This document shows, one piece after another, positions 8,892-17,785 of a stretch of DNA of 48,790 bases. The notes beneath the pieces were generated by a model that saw only the letters and a program-made list of their open reading frames with translations, was not told the origin of the DNA and did not search any database. Position 1 is the stretch's first letter, and each line of letters begins with the position of its first letter. A program made the translations under genes and the position numbers. This stretch comes from CAMQRS01 sp964370645 (GTDB taxonomy: Bacteria > Bacillota_I > Bacilli_A > Erysipelotrichales > Erysipelotrichaceae): positions 1 through 48,790 of the forward strand of contig CAYJJS010000010.1 in assembly GCA_964370645.1 (NCBI GenBank), read 5' to 3'.

Positions 8892-10025
8892 ATGAAACAA
8901 TTATTATTACCAGCGAAAATGAGAGATTTAATTAAAGAAGAAGTACAAGTGAAAAGACAGTTACAAAGTCGATTACAAAGTCTATTTTCACATTGGGGAT
9001 ATGAAGAGGTGATGACACCTACTATGGAATATTACGAAACATATGTACGTGGGTTTGAAGATATTCATGAAGAACAAATGTATAAATTCGTAGATCATAG
9101 TGGGAGAATTGTTGCATTGAAAGCGGATATGACAATTCCTATTGCACGTTTAGCGGCAACAAAGTTCAAGGGGAATACACAACCATTACGTTTTCAATAC
9201 TGTGATAAGGTGTTTAAGGTAAATGAGGTATTGTCTGGTTTATATGATGAAATGAGTGATTGTGGAATTGAACTAATTGGAGCAGATGAAACGTATGATG
9301 TAGAAGTGTTGGCTATGGCACTTGACACACTTGAGGTATTGCATCAAAAACATATGGTTTTTGAAATTGGTAATATTAAAGTTTTCAATGAAGCATGTAC
9401 TTGTGCGGGTGTTTTTGAACAAGACAAAAAGCGTTTAGCATATTTAATTGGGCAAAAGCATTTGCCTGAATTACGCATATTTTTGAATCGTTTGAATTTG
9501 AGTGAGGAGCAAAAGAATTTTTTTGAGAAATTAGTGTGGCTAAGTGGTTCTTTGGAAGTGTTTGAAGATGCATTACAATATGCGTTTGCAGATGAGCTAA
9601 AAAAAGAAATTCGAAAAACACAAAAATTATGTGAAACATTGTATCATTTAGGATATACAAAGTTTGATATTGACTTAGGAAAAATAAATAACTTGAATTA
9701 TTACACTGGGATTATGTTTGAAGCATATATTGAGGGCGTTGGAGTACGTGTATTAAATGGTGGTAGATACGATAATTTATTACAAAAATTTGACTCTAAA
9801 GCGAGTGCAATTGGATTTAGTGTGAAATTAGATGCATTAATACAAAGTGTGGAAGTGTGTGATTGTACCACAAAAATTACGATACAATATCCAAGTGAGA
9901 AGGTAAAAGAAGCTTTGGCTTTACGTAAACAATATAGTCATGATGTAATGGTTTCTTTATGTATAAATAATGATTTAGAAGAAGTGGTCGTAAAGGAGGA
10001 GGAAACATGTTATCCATCGCATTAA
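8892..10025 (+). CDS. hisZ: ATP phosphoribosyltransferase regulatory subunit
   Basis: A 377-residue HisZ, a class II histidyl-tRNA-synthetase paralogue that lacks aminoacylation and is needed by short-form HisG for activity and histidine feedback. Visible HisRS-like motifs are the N-terminal YEEVMTPTMEYYETY, ALKADMTIPIARLAATK (motif 2 region) and the late GGRYDNLL. The short HisG that follows confirms the pairing. The start at 8892 has GGAGGA upstream; an upstream in-frame start would lie in the T-box terminator. The gene ends 19 bases inside hisG. It is the first gene of the T-box-controlled operon. Confidence 0.93.
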   Translation: MKQLLLPAKMRDLIKEEVQVKRQLQSRLQSLFSHWGYEEVMTPTMEYYETYVRGFEDIHEEQMYKFVDHSGRIVALKADMTIPIARLAATKFKGNTQPLRFQYCDKVFKVNEVLSGLYDEMSDCGIELIGADETYDVEVLAMALDTLEVLHQKHMVFEIGNIKVFNEACTCAGVFEQDKKRLAYLIGQKHLPELRIFLNRLNLSEEQKNFFEKLVWLSGSLEVFEDALQYAFADELKKEIRKTQKLCETLYHLGYTKFDIDLGKINNLNYYTGIMFEAYIEGVGVRVLNGGRYDNLLQKFDSKASAIGFSVKLDALIQSVEVCDCTTKITIQYPSEKVKEALALRKQYSHDVMVSLCINNDLEEVVVKEEETCYPSH

Positions 10026-10630
10026 CAAAAGGAAGATTAGAAAAACAAAGTGTTGCATTGTTTGAAAAGTGTGACTATGGAATTGATACTTTAAAAGATA
10101 AGGGACGACAGTTAGTAATACAAGATAGTAAAAAAGATTTTGAATATTTCTTAGTAAAGGGAGTGGATTGTGTTACTTATGTGGAACATGGTGTAGCTGA
10201 TTTAGGGTTTGTAGGAAAAGATACATTACTTGAAACAAATCAGAAATATTATGAGATTATGGATTTAGGTCTAGGAAAGTGTAAATTCATTGTTGCAAGT
10301 TTGAAAGATAAAAATCCATATGAAAAAGTGGGACACATTAAAATAGGGACGAAATATCCTAAAGTAGCGAAGCAGTTTTTCTTGCAAAAGGGTATTGATG
10401 TTGAAATTATTAAAATAGAGGGAAGTGTTGAATTGTCGCCGATCTTAGGTTTGTGTGATGCGATTGTGGATATTATGGAAACAGGAACAACATTAAAAGA
10501 AAATGGGTTGATTGTTTTTGATGAAATCTGTGATATTTCTGCTAGAGTGATTGTAAATAAAGCGAGTTTTAAATTAAAAAGAAAGGAAATAGAGGCATTT
10601 TTAAGTGATATTGAAAGTGTTTTGGATTAA
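10007..10630 (+). CDS. hisG: ATP phosphoribosyltransferase, short form
   Basis: A 207-residue catalytic subunit for the first step of histidine synthesis (ATP plus PRPP to phosphoribosyl-ATP). The length is that of the short form without the C-terminal regulatory domain, so it depends on HisZ. Motifs include ALTKGRLEKQSVALFEKC at the N-terminus, GVADLGFVGKD near residue 65, and the phosphate-binding DAIVDIMETGTTLKENGL (about 147-164). GGAGGAGGAA lies in front of the ATG inside the hisZ tail, so translation is coupled. It is followed three bases later by hisD. Confidence 0.96.
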   Translation: MLSIALTKGRLEKQSVALFEKCDYGIDTLKDKGRQLVIQDSKKDFEYFLVKGVDCVTYVEHGVADLGFVGKDTLLETNQKYYEIMDLGLGKCKFIVASLKDKNPYEKVGHIKIGTKYPKVAKQFFLQKGIDVEIIKIEGSVELSPILGLCDAIVDIMETGTTLKENGLIVFDEICDISARVIVNKASFKLKRKEIEAFLSDIESVLD

Positions 10631-10633
10631 GAT

Positions 10634-11935
10634 ATGTTACAAGTAATTGATAAAGATAATATTGAGCAATTGCAAACTTTTTTGGAGAGTAGAGAAGTAG
10701 ATGCAGATCCAAAAGTCATACAAGATGTACAGACGATTATTCAAGAGGTTATAAAAAATAAAGATCGTGCACTTTTTGCGTATGCTGAAAAATTTGATGG
10801 AGTTAAACTAGATAGTCTTGTTTTAACAAAAGGCGAGATAGACACAATTGCACAGCAAGTAGATGCACAATTCCTTAAAGATTTACAAGAGGCGGCGGAA
10901 AACATAACCTATTATCATAACCATCAAATTCAAAAAGGGTATGAATTACAAAAAGACGATGGGGTATATATGGGACAAAAAGTCTTGCCTTTAGAAAATG
11001 TAGGTGTATATGTACCCGCAGGACTTGCTGCCTATCCAAGTTCCGTGTTAATGAATGTGATTCCTGCAAAAATTGCAGGGGTTAAGAATATTGTGATGTG
11101 TACCCCACCAAATAAGGATGGAAGTGTAAATCCATATATTGTTGCTGCTGCAAAAATTGCAGGAGTAGACAAAATCTGTAAAGTTGGGGGAGCGCAAGCC
11201 ATTGCTGCAATGGCTTATGGAAGTGAAAGTGTAGCTTGTGTGGATAAAATTGTGGGGCCAGGGAATATTTATGTAGCTAGTGCAAAACGTCTAGTGTATG
11301 GAAAAGTGGATATCGATATGATTGCAGGTCCTAGTGAAATCCTAGTCATAGCTGATGAAAAAGCAAATCCAAAGTACATTGCGGCAGATTTAATTTCTCA
11401 AGCAGAGCATGATCCTTTAGCGAGTAGTATTCTAGTTTGCACAAGCCATGCATTGGTGGAGCGTGTTTGTGAAGCTGTAAAAAAACAAGTAGAAACATTG
11501 CCAAAGAAAGATATTATAAAAGCATCTTTTGATGCATATGGATGTGCAATTGTTTGTGATACTATGCAAGAAGCTATTTCAATATCAAATCAAATAGCAC
11601 CGGAGCATCTTGAATTGATGGTAGAGGATGCAAAGTCGTATTTGGATCAAATTAAAAATGCAGGTAGTATCTTTTTAGGGTACTACACGTGTGAGAGTAT
11701 TGGAGATTACTTTGGTGGGACGAATCATGTATTACCAACAAATGGAACTGCGCGTTTCTATTCTCCACTTTCTTGTGATAGTTTTATAAAAAAATCAAGT
11801 TACATTCACTATAGTAAGGAAGCATTGATGAAGGATGGAGCAAAGATCATGAATATTGCTTATAAAGAACAATTGGCAGGGCATGCGAATGCAGTGAAAG
11901 TGAGGCTGGAAGATGAAGAATGTGGAGGAGTATAA
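10634..11935 (+). CDS. hisD: Histidinol dehydrogenase
   Basis: A 433-residue zinc enzyme that oxidises histidinol to histidine with two NAD. Family motifs present are the VPAGLAAYPSSVLMN segment (about 118), KVGGAQAIAAMAYG (about 180), the zinc and active-site run ISQAEHDPLASS (about 255-266), APEHLELM (about 325) and GGTNHVLPT (about 362). Length is normal. It starts three bases after hisG and ends 23 bases into hisC, consistent with one polycistronic mRNA. Confidence 0.97.
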   Translation: MLQVIDKDNIEQLQTFLESREVDADPKVIQDVQTIIQEVIKNKDRALFAYAEKFDGVKLDSLVLTKGEIDTIAQQVDAQFLKDLQEAAENITYYHNHQIQKGYELQKDDGVYMGQKVLPLENVGVYVPAGLAAYPSSVLMNVIPAKIAGVKNIVMCTPPNKDGSVNPYIVAAAKIAGVDKICKVGGAQAIAAMAYGSESVACVDKIVGPGNIYVASAKRLVYGKVDIDMIAGPSEILVIADEKANPKYIAADLISQAEHDPLASSILVCTSHALVERVCEAVKKQVETLPKKDIIKASFDAYGCAIVCDTMQEAISISNQIAPEHLELMVEDAKSYLDQIKNAGSIFLGYYTCESIGDYFGGTNHVLPTNGTARFYSPLSCDSFIKKSSYIHYSKEALMKDGAKIMNIAYKEQLAGHANAVKVRLEDEECGGV

Positions 11936-12959
11936 TGTAGAGAGTAAAACAGGGGTAGTATTAAATGCAAATGAAAGTTTTTATCAAATGGATGAAGACA
12001 TGATGCAAAAGGTAGTTAGTGCCTTGCAAAACGTTCCATTAGAGCGCTATCCTGATAGCAATAGTAGTACCTTATGTGAGGCTTATGCAACGTATTGTGG
12101 TGTCGATGCATCCCAATTAATGGCAGGGAATGGTAGCGATGAATTACTAGGAATGATGATTTCTTTATCTATTCAAAAAGGTGATTGCTTACTTACTCTA
12201 TCACCTGATTTCTCTATGTATGATTATTATGTGAGTATGAATAATGGACAGATGCTACGTTATCAAAGTGGTGCAGAAGATATTTTCGATGTAGATGCAT
12301 TTATTGTAATGGCAAAGCAGGAAAAGGTTCGATTAATTTTATTTTCTAATCCGAATAATCCAACCGGAAAAGTCGTCAGTGAATCAGACTTACTTAAACT
12401 GATTGAGAGCGTGCCAGATAAAACAATTATTATCGATGAAGCATATGCAGATTTTTATACGTCAAGTATGGTGAAATATGTTGAAACGTATAAAAATTTA
12501 TATGTCACTAGAACTTTGTCTAAAGCGTTTGGACTGGCTGGTATTCGCTGTGGTTTCTTAGTCGCTAGTAAAGCAAATATGAAACGACTATATACGTATA
12601 AAGTTCCTTATAATGTAAATAGTGTCAGCCAATGTATTGCAACTTGTGTATTACAAGACACTGATGGAAATGAAAAAAAGATACAATCGATTGTACAACT
12701 TCGAGATGAAATGTATGAGCAGTACAAAAAAATAGATGCTAAAAATATTATTTTATATCCATCTCATGCAAATTACTTGTATGGTAAAAGTACATGTAAA
12801 GATGCATTTATTAGCGCATTAGAAAAAAAACAAATTCATATTCGAAATTATGCAGATGCACACTTTCGCATTACCATTGGAAATGCACAGCAAAATGAGA
12901 GTGTTTTAGAGGTTATTAGAGAACTGGAGGAAAAGTATGAGAACAGCAAGTGCAAGTAG
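11913..12959 (+). CDS. hisC: Histidinol-phosphate aminotransferase
   Basis: A 348-residue class I/II PLP aminotransferase. It has LNANESF at the N-terminus, GNGSDELLGMMI (about 72), FSNPNNPTGKVV (about 145), DEAYADFY (about 178) and the PLP-lysine motif TLSKAFGLAGIRCGF (about 205-219). It transfers the amino group from glutamate to imidazole-acetol phosphate. The start is somewhat uncertain: ATG at 11913 has a close GGAAG, and a GTG nine bases on would give a better spacing. It overlaps hisD at the front and hisB at the end by 23 bases each. Confidence 0.95.
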   Translation: MKNVEEYNVESKTGVVLNANESFYQMDEDMMQKVVSALQNVPLERYPDSNSSTLCEAYATYCGVDASQLMAGNGSDELLGMMISLSIQKGDCLLTLSPDFSMYDYYVSMNNGQMLRYQSGAEDIFDVDAFIVMAKQEKVRLILFSNPNNPTGKVVSESDLLKLIESVPDKTIIIDEAYADFYTSSMVKYVETYKNLYVTRTLSKAFGLAGIRCGFLVASKANMKRLYTYKVPYNVNSVSQCIATCVLQDTDGNEKKIQSIVQLRDEMYEQYKKIDAKNIILYPSHANYLYGKSTCKDAFISALEKKQIHIRNYADAHFRITIGNAQQNESVLEVIRELEEKYENSKCK

Positions 12960-13515
12960 AATCACAAAGGAAACAAGTATTGAAGTATCTATTCAACTAG
13001 ATGGTAGTGGTAAGTGCGATGTAGATACGGGAATTGGATTTTTTGATCATATGTTACATTTATTTGCATTTCATGCAAATATGGATGTAACACTCAAAGC
13101 GAAGGGAGACCTACATGTTTGCGATCATCATACGATTGAAGATTGCGCGATTTTGCTTGGAAGCTTGTTTAAAGAAGCTTTACAAGACAAAGTGGGGATT
13201 GCTCGTTATGGTAGTGCTCGTGTAATTATGGATGAGTGCTTAACTAGTGTGGATGTAGATATTTGTAATCGCTCATATTTAGTTTTTAATTGTGATTTCA
13301 AAAGGGATAGCATTCATACCTATTCTACAGAGATGACAAAAGAATTTTTCCAAGCGTTTGCATATAATGCAAATGTGAGTTTGCATATTAATAATCAATA
13401 TGGGGAAAATGACCATCATAAAGTGGAATCAATTTTTAAAGGTGTAGCAAGAGCGTTGAAACAAGCGATCGTAATTGAATCAAATCAAATACTTAGTAGT
13501 AAGGGGGTTTTGTGA
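12937..13515 (+). CDS. hisB: Imidazoleglycerol-phosphate dehydratase
   Basis: A 192-residue single-function HisB without the fused histidinol-phosphatase seen in enterobacteria; HisK supplies that step here. It contains the manganese-binding motifs GFFDHMLHLFAFHA (about 34-47), CDHHTIEDCA (about 66-75) and NDHHKVESIFKGVARALK (about 162-179), with the two-fold repeat typical of the family. GAGG precedes the ATG inside hisC. The stop TGA overlaps the hisH ATG. Confidence 0.96.
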   Translation: MRTASASRITKETSIEVSIQLDGSGKCDVDTGIGFFDHMLHLFAFHANMDVTLKAKGDLHVCDHHTIEDCAILLGSLFKEALQDKVGIARYGSARVIMDECLTSVDVDICNRSYLVFNCDFKRDSIHTYSTEMTKEFFQAFAYNANVSLHINNQYGENDHHKVESIFKGVARALKQAIVIESNQILSSKGVL

Positions 13516-14129
13516 TGATCGCAATTATTGATTATGGTATGGGGAATTTGCATAGTGTGTATAACGCACTGCAATCTTTGGGGTGTGATTGTGTGATTAC
13601 AAATAACCCACAAGAGTTACAAAGTTGTAAAGGAATGATTTTACCAGGTGTAGGTGCATTCAAGGATTGTATGGATAACTTGCTTGCATCAGGATTGATA
13701 CCTGTCATTTTAAAGGAAGTAGAAAATGGAAAACCCTTATTGGGTATTTGTGTAGGTATGCAAGTTCTTTATGAAGTTGGATATGAAGTAGAAAAGTGTG
13801 AAGGACTAGGTTTATTGCAAGGCGCAATTGCTTGTATGGAAAGTGAGACATTGAAGATTCCACATATGGGATGGAATACTTTAATACAAGACAAAGAGTC
13901 TGCTTTACTACAGGGGTGTAGTAAAGCACCTTATGTGTACTATGTACATTCATATTGTGCAAAAGAGTATGCAGATGAAGATGTCTTGGCATACTCAATG
14001 TATGGAGATATAAAGATTTGTGGGATGGTACAAAAAAACAATGTATTCGGTGTACAGTTTCATCCAGAAAAGAGTGGAAAAGAAGGGTTGACAATATTAC
14101 GAAATTTTAAGGAGGTGTGTGCATGTTAA
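13515..14129 (+). CDS. hisH: Imidazole glycerol phosphate synthase, glutaminase subunit
   Basis: A 204-residue class I glutamine amidotransferase that feeds ammonia to HisF. The triad is visible: Cys in LLGICVGMQVLYE (about 79-91), then His and Glu in GVQFHPEKSG (about 182-191). The ATG at 13515 was preferred over the adjacent GTG at 13512 because AGGGGG then has a seven-base spacing and the product starts MIAIIDYGMGN as in the family. It shares one base with the hisB stop codon, which indicates coupled translation. Confidence 0.96.
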   Translation: MIAIIDYGMGNLHSVYNALQSLGCDCVITNNPQELQSCKGMILPGVGAFKDCMDNLLASGLIPVILKEVENGKPLLGICVGMQVLYEVGYEVEKCEGLGLLQGAIACMESETLKIPHMGWNTLIQDKESALLQGCSKAPYVYYVHSYCAKEYADEDVLAYSMYGDIKICGMVQKNNVFGVQFHPEKSGKEGLTILRNFKEVCAC

Positions 14130-14839
14130 TTTTACCAGCTATTGATATTATGAATGCACAACCAGTTCGTTTGTATCAAGGTGACTTTGAACAAAAAGAA
14201 GTGGTTGCACAAAGTATTTTGGAAGTTGCATTAAAGTTTGAAGAAGAAGGTGCACAATTTTTACATCTTGTGGATTTGGATGGTGCAAAGCAAGGGTGTT
14301 TAGCCAATGCAAAGAGTATTTTAGAAGTTGTAGAGAAGACAAATTTACCAACCCAAGTAGGTGGTGGTATTCGCAGTATGCAAGAGGTTGATTATTACTT
14401 GCAAAGAGGAGTTACACGCGTAATTTTAGGTACTGGTGCCATGGAAGATGAACAATTTTTAAAAGATGCGTTGACGAAATATGGAGATCGTATTGTTGTT
14501 GGTTTAGATTGTAAGAATGAATATGTGTATGGGCGTGGATGGTTAGAAGGTAGTGAACTTCATTATCTGACGTTTGCGAAATATTTAGAAAAGCTAGGTG
14601 TGAGATACGTAGTACTTACGGATATTGCAAGAGATGGTACTTTGCAAGGCCCAAATGTGGAGATGTTGAAAAATCTGCAAGAAGCGGTAGATATGCATAT
14701 AATTGCAAGTGGTGGAATTAAAGATATTGATAACATAAAAACTTTATGTACATTAAACCTTTATGGAGCCATTAGTGGTAAAGCGCTTTATCATAATACA
14801 TTAAGCTTACGTGAAGCAATTCAAGTTGGTGGAAAGTAG
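14123..14839 (+). CDS. hisA: ProFAR isomerase
   Basis: A 238-residue TIM barrel catalysing the Amadori rearrangement of 5'-ProFAR to PRFAR. The N-terminal catalytic Asp lies in LPAIDIMNAQPVRLYQGDF and the second Asp region is VVGLDCKNEYVYGRGW (about 125). Phosphate loops VGGGIRS (about 77) and IASGGIKD (about 195) are present. The ATG at 14123 has AAGGAGG seven bases upstream; the GTG at 14117 does not. It overlaps hisH by seven bases and is followed one base later by hisF. Confidence 0.95.
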   Translation: MLILPAIDIMNAQPVRLYQGDFEQKEVVAQSILEVALKFEEEGAQFLHLVDLDGAKQGCLANAKSILEVVEKTNLPTQVGGGIRSMQEVDYYLQRGVTRVILGTGAMEDEQFLKDALTKYGDRIVVGLDCKNEYVYGRGWLEGSELHYLTFAKYLEKLGVRYVVLTDIARDGTLQGPNVEMLKNLQEAVDMHIIASGGIKDIDNIKTLCTLNLYGAISGKALYHNTLSLREAIQVGGK

Positions 14840-14840
14840 T

Positions 14841-15605
14841 ATGTTGAGTAAGCGTGTGATTCCTTGTTTGGATGTAAAAGATGGAAAAGTAGTTAAGGGT
14901 GTAAACTTTGTTGGTCTACAAGAAGTTGGTGATCCTGTTACACTAGCCAAACAATATTATGAAGATGGAGCAGATGAAATTGTATTTTTAGATATTTCTG
15001 CAACGCATGAACAACGTGATACTATGGTAGAAGTTGTACGTGAAGTGGCAAAGAGTATTCATATTCCTTTTACTGTTGGTGGTGGGATTCGTAGCATTGA
15101 GGATATTAAGAAAATGCTACGTGCTGGTGCTGACAAGGTTTCTTTGAATTCAAGTGCAATTAAAAATCCAACATTGATAAGCGAAGGAGCTAAAATGTTT
15201 GGTTCACAGTGTATTGTTGTTGCAATAGATGCGAAACAAAGAGATGATAAAAGCGGATATGATGTATATATTGCAGGTGGACGAATAAATACTGGTCTAG
15301 ACTTAATGGATTGGGTAAAGAAAGCCACGGAATTAGGAGCTGGTGAGATTTTACTTACGAGTATGGATGCAGATGGAACAAAGGTTGGATATGACTTAAA
15401 GATGTTACGTTTAGTTAACGATAGCATACGAGTTCCTCTTATTGCCAGTGGTGGTTGTGGTAGTATAGAACATATTGTTGAAGCTTGTCAGGCTGGAGCT
15501 GGTGATGCAATGTTGGCTGCATCTATATTTCACTATGGTACACATAGTGTACAGGATGTGAAACAAGCGATGAAGAAGGCTAATATTTGTGTGAGGTGTG
15601 TATGA
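14841..15605 (+). CDS. hisF: Imidazole glycerol phosphate synthase, cyclase subunit
   Basis: A 254-residue TIM barrel that uses HisH ammonia to make imidazole glycerol phosphate and AICAR. It starts MLSKRVIPCLDVKDGKVVKG with catalytic Asp11. It has VGGGIRSIEDIKKMLRAGADKVSLNS (about 80-105) and VVAIDAK with the second catalytic Asp (about 130). ASGGCGSIEHI (about 200) binds phosphate. The ATG at 14841 was chosen because GGTGGAAAG precedes it and the family N-terminus begins there. It overlaps hisI by four bases (ATGA). Confidence 0.96.
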   Translation: MLSKRVIPCLDVKDGKVVKGVNFVGLQEVGDPVTLAKQYYEDGADEIVFLDISATHEQRDTMVEVVREVAKSIHIPFTVGGGIRSIEDIKKMLRAGADKVSLNSSAIKNPTLISEGAKMFGSQCIVVAIDAKQRDDKSGYDVYIAGGRINTGLDLMDWVKKATELGAGEILLTSMDADGTKVGYDLKMLRLVNDSIRVPLIASGGCGSIEHIVEACQAGAGDAMLAASIFHYGTHSVQDVKQAMKKANICVRCV

Positions 15606-15946
15606 TTGATCAAACTATATTAGAGCGTATTGACTTTGATAAATTACAAGGGCTGATTCCAGTCATTGTACAAGAGGAAAAAAGCAAGGATGTACTTATG
15701 ATGGCGTATATGAATAAAGAAAGTTTACGCATTACAATGGAAAAAAAAGTAGCTTGTTACTATAGTCGTAGTCGACAAGAATTATGGTTAAAAGGAGAAA
15801 CAAGTGGACATTATCAGCATGTGAGAAAGATGATGTTAGATTGTGATGGGGATACTTTGTTGCTGTTTGTAGATCAGATTGGTGTGGCATGTCACACGGG
15901 TGCACATTCTTGTTTTTATCAGACAATATTTGAGGAGGAATCGTAA
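15602..15946 (+). CDS. hisI: Phosphoribosyl-AMP cyclohydrolase
   Basis: A 114-residue stand-alone PRA-CH enzyme, not fused to HisE. The metal-binding segments are LDCDGDTLLLFVDQIGVACHTGAHSCFYQ (about 79-107), with acidic and Cys ligands for zinc and magnesium. The N-terminal VQEEKSKDVLMMAYMN is typical. The ATG at 15602 sits after GAGGTG and overlaps the hisF stop. Its stop codon shares a base with the hisE ATG. Confidence 0.95.
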   Translation: MIDQTILERIDFDKLQGLIPVIVQEEKSKDVLMMAYMNKESLRITMEKKVACYYSRSRQELWLKGETSGHYQHVRKMMLDCDGDTLLLFVDQIGVACHTGAHSCFYQTIFEEES

Positions 15947-16272
15947 TGAAAAACGAATTACAAGTATTATATGAAACAGTATTATCAAAAAAAGAGAGTA
16001 GTGAGGTAGGGAGTTATACTTCTTATTTATATGAAAAGGGTCTTGAAAAGATATTAAAAAAAGTTGGTGAAGAAAGCACAGAGGTAATTATTGCAGCGAT
16101 GAAAAATGATGATGATGAACTAATCAATGAATTGGCTGACTTATTTTATCATGTGTTTGTGTTAATGGCGGAAAAAGGTATTTCTTTAGATGATGTCAAT
16201 GAAGAATTGCGTAAGCGAAGCAAAAAAACAGGTAATTTAAAACCTGAGCGTAAAAAAATAGAGGAATATTAA
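15946..16272 (+). CDS. hisE: Phosphoribosyl-ATP pyrophosphatase
   Basis: A 108-residue MazG-like all-helical PRA-PH enzyme for the second step of the pathway. The nucleotide and metal motif KVGEESTEVIIAAM (about 38-51) and ELADLFYHVFVLM (about 62-74) are intact. The C-terminus is lysine-rich. GAGGAGGAATC lies upstream. In many bacteria this domain is fused to HisI; here the two reading frames are separate and overlap by one base. Confidence 0.95.
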   Translation: MKNELQVLYETVLSKKESSEVGSYTSYLYEKGLEKILKKVGEESTEVIIAAMKNDDDELINELADLFYHVFVLMAEKGISLDDVNEELRKRSKKTGNLKPERKKIEEY

Positions 16273-16276
16273 AGTG

Positions 16277-17059
16277 ATGCAAACGTTCAATTATCACACC
16301 CACACATACCGCTGTGGGCATGCAAGTGGAAAAGCTGAAGAGTATATAGTTGCGGCAATCAAAGGCGGTTTTCATGTGATTGGTTTTAGTGAACATTTAG
16401 GTTTTGAAGGATGGGATAATCCTATAGAGCGATTAGCCTTTGATGAAGTGGATGAATATTTAGAAGAAATGTATGCTTTAAAAGAAAAGTATAAAGATAA
16501 AATCAGTGTTCGTGTTGGTTTTGAGTTTGAATACTTTGAAGATAAAAAAGAGTATTTATTAGAAGTGCAAAAAAAATGTGACTATATGATTTGTGGACAA
16601 CATAGTTATGAACGTAAGGAGGGGCATGACTATAATTATGCACCTTTTTATGGTGTGGATTATATTGATTACATGGCAAGCCAAATATGTGATGCTGTTT
16701 CTCTAGGTTTGTGTAAATATGTAGCGCATCCCGATTATTTTATGCTTGCAAAACAACCCTATGATAAACGTTATGAAAAGGCGATTGAAAGAATCGCGAA
16801 ATGTTGTAAAAAGCATGGAGCTGTCATAGAAATCAACTTAAAGGGCACGAAATATGGTGAACTAGAATACGAGGGTGTGTTATCATATATGTATCCCAAT
16901 ATAAAAACGTATGAAATACTAGCAAAAGAACAAGTGTCAGTATGTTTTGGATATGATGCGCATCATCCAAGCGCTCTAATGCAACGTGAAATTGAGAATG
17001 AGGTTCGACAAAGGTTTGCACATTTGGGATTATTGTATGTAGAAAAACTTCAGTTATAA
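16277..17059 (+). CDS. hisK: Histidinol-phosphatase, PHP type
   Basis: A 260-residue PHP-domain phosphatase for histidinol phosphate. Metal-binding motifs are NYHTHTYRCGHA (residues 5-16), GFSEHLGF (about 37-44), the GFEFEYF acidic site, CGQHSYE, KYVAHPDYF and a late GYDAHHP. Both GTG at 16274 and ATG at 16277 are possible starts; only a distant GAGG is visible. It completes the ten-step set of histidine enzymes in this operon. The ABC transporter gene follows after 12 bases without a terminator. Symbols hisK and hisJ are both used for this family. Confidence 0.9.
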   Translation: MQTFNYHTHTYRCGHASGKAEEYIVAAIKGGFHVIGFSEHLGFEGWDNPIERLAFDEVDEYLEEMYALKEKYKDKISVRVGFEFEYFEDKKEYLLEVQKKCDYMICGQHSYERKEGHDYNYAPFYGVDYIDYMASQICDAVSLGLCKYVAHPDYFMLAKQPYDKRYEKAIERIAKCCKKHGAVIEINLKGTKYGELEYEGVLSYMYPNIKTYEILAKEQVSVCFGYDAHHPSALMQREIENEVRQRFAHLGLLYVEKLQL

Positions 17060-17071
17060 AAGGAGGAGCAC

Positions 17072-17785
17072 ATGCTTAAAATAACAAATCTAATAAAAAA
17101 ATATGATCAATTTGTCGCAGTAGACAACTTGACCTTACACATCAGCCCAGGTACAATTTATGGTTTTTTAGGACACAATGGGGCTGGGAAAACAACGACT
17201 ATTAAGGCTGCGATTGGAATTTTACCATTTGAATCTGGTGAGATTTTAGTAAATGGAAATAACGTGAAAGAAAAACCACTTGCTTGTAAAAAGGATATTG
17301 CATATATTCCAGATAATCCAGATTTATATGAGTATTTGACAGGGGAACAATACATTCATTTCATCTGTGATGTTTATCAAATTGATAAACAAACTAGACA
17401 AGAAAACATTCGTAAATACAGTGATTTATTGAAAATTAGTGAACATTTGGCACAACCAATTCACTCGTATTCACATGGGATGAAACAAAAGGTAGCTATA
17501 GTTGCTGCATTTGTTCATTCACCAAAACTAATTGTTATGGATGAGCCATTTGTTGGATTAGATCCAATCACTTCAAAAAACTTAAAAACACTAATGAGAG
17601 AGTACTGTGATAAAGGAAATTCAATTTTCTTTTCAACGCATGTATTGGAAGTTGCTGAGAAACTATGTGATCATATTGCCATTATAAAAAAAGGAAAACT
17701 AGTGATTAGTGGAGTTACTTCAGAAATTATAGGAAATGAGTCATTGGAAGATTTCTATATTGACTTATTAGAAGACCATGCTTAG
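17072..17785 (+). CDS. ABC transporter ATP-binding protein
   Basis: A 237-residue nucleotide-binding subunit of an exporter-type ABC system. Walker A is GHNGAGKTT (34-42), the signature is YSHGMKQK (LSGGQ variant, about 134-141), Walker B is LIVMDEP (about 154-160), and the H-loop is FFSTHVLE. AAGGAGGAG precedes the ATG. The gene overlaps the permease gene by eight bases. It begins 12 bases after hisK with no terminator between, so it is probably transcribed from the histidine T-box promoter as well as from any promoter of its own. The cargo is unknown. Confidence 0.9.
   Translation: MLKITNLIKKYDQFVAVDNLTLHISPGTIYGFLGHNGAGKTTTIKAAIGILPFESGEILVNGNNVKEKPLACKKDIAYIPDNPDLYEYLTGEQYIHFICDVYQIDKQTRQENIRKYSDLLKISEHLAQPIHSYSHGMKQKVAIVAAFVHSPKLIVMDEPFVGLDPITSKNLKTLMREYCDKGNSIFFSTHVLEVAEKLCDHIAIIKKGKLVISGVTSEIIGNESLEDFYIDLLEDHA

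Noticed and set aside
15602..16272. HisIE fusion
   Set aside because: HisI and HisE are two separate frames with their own start codons, overlapping by one base.
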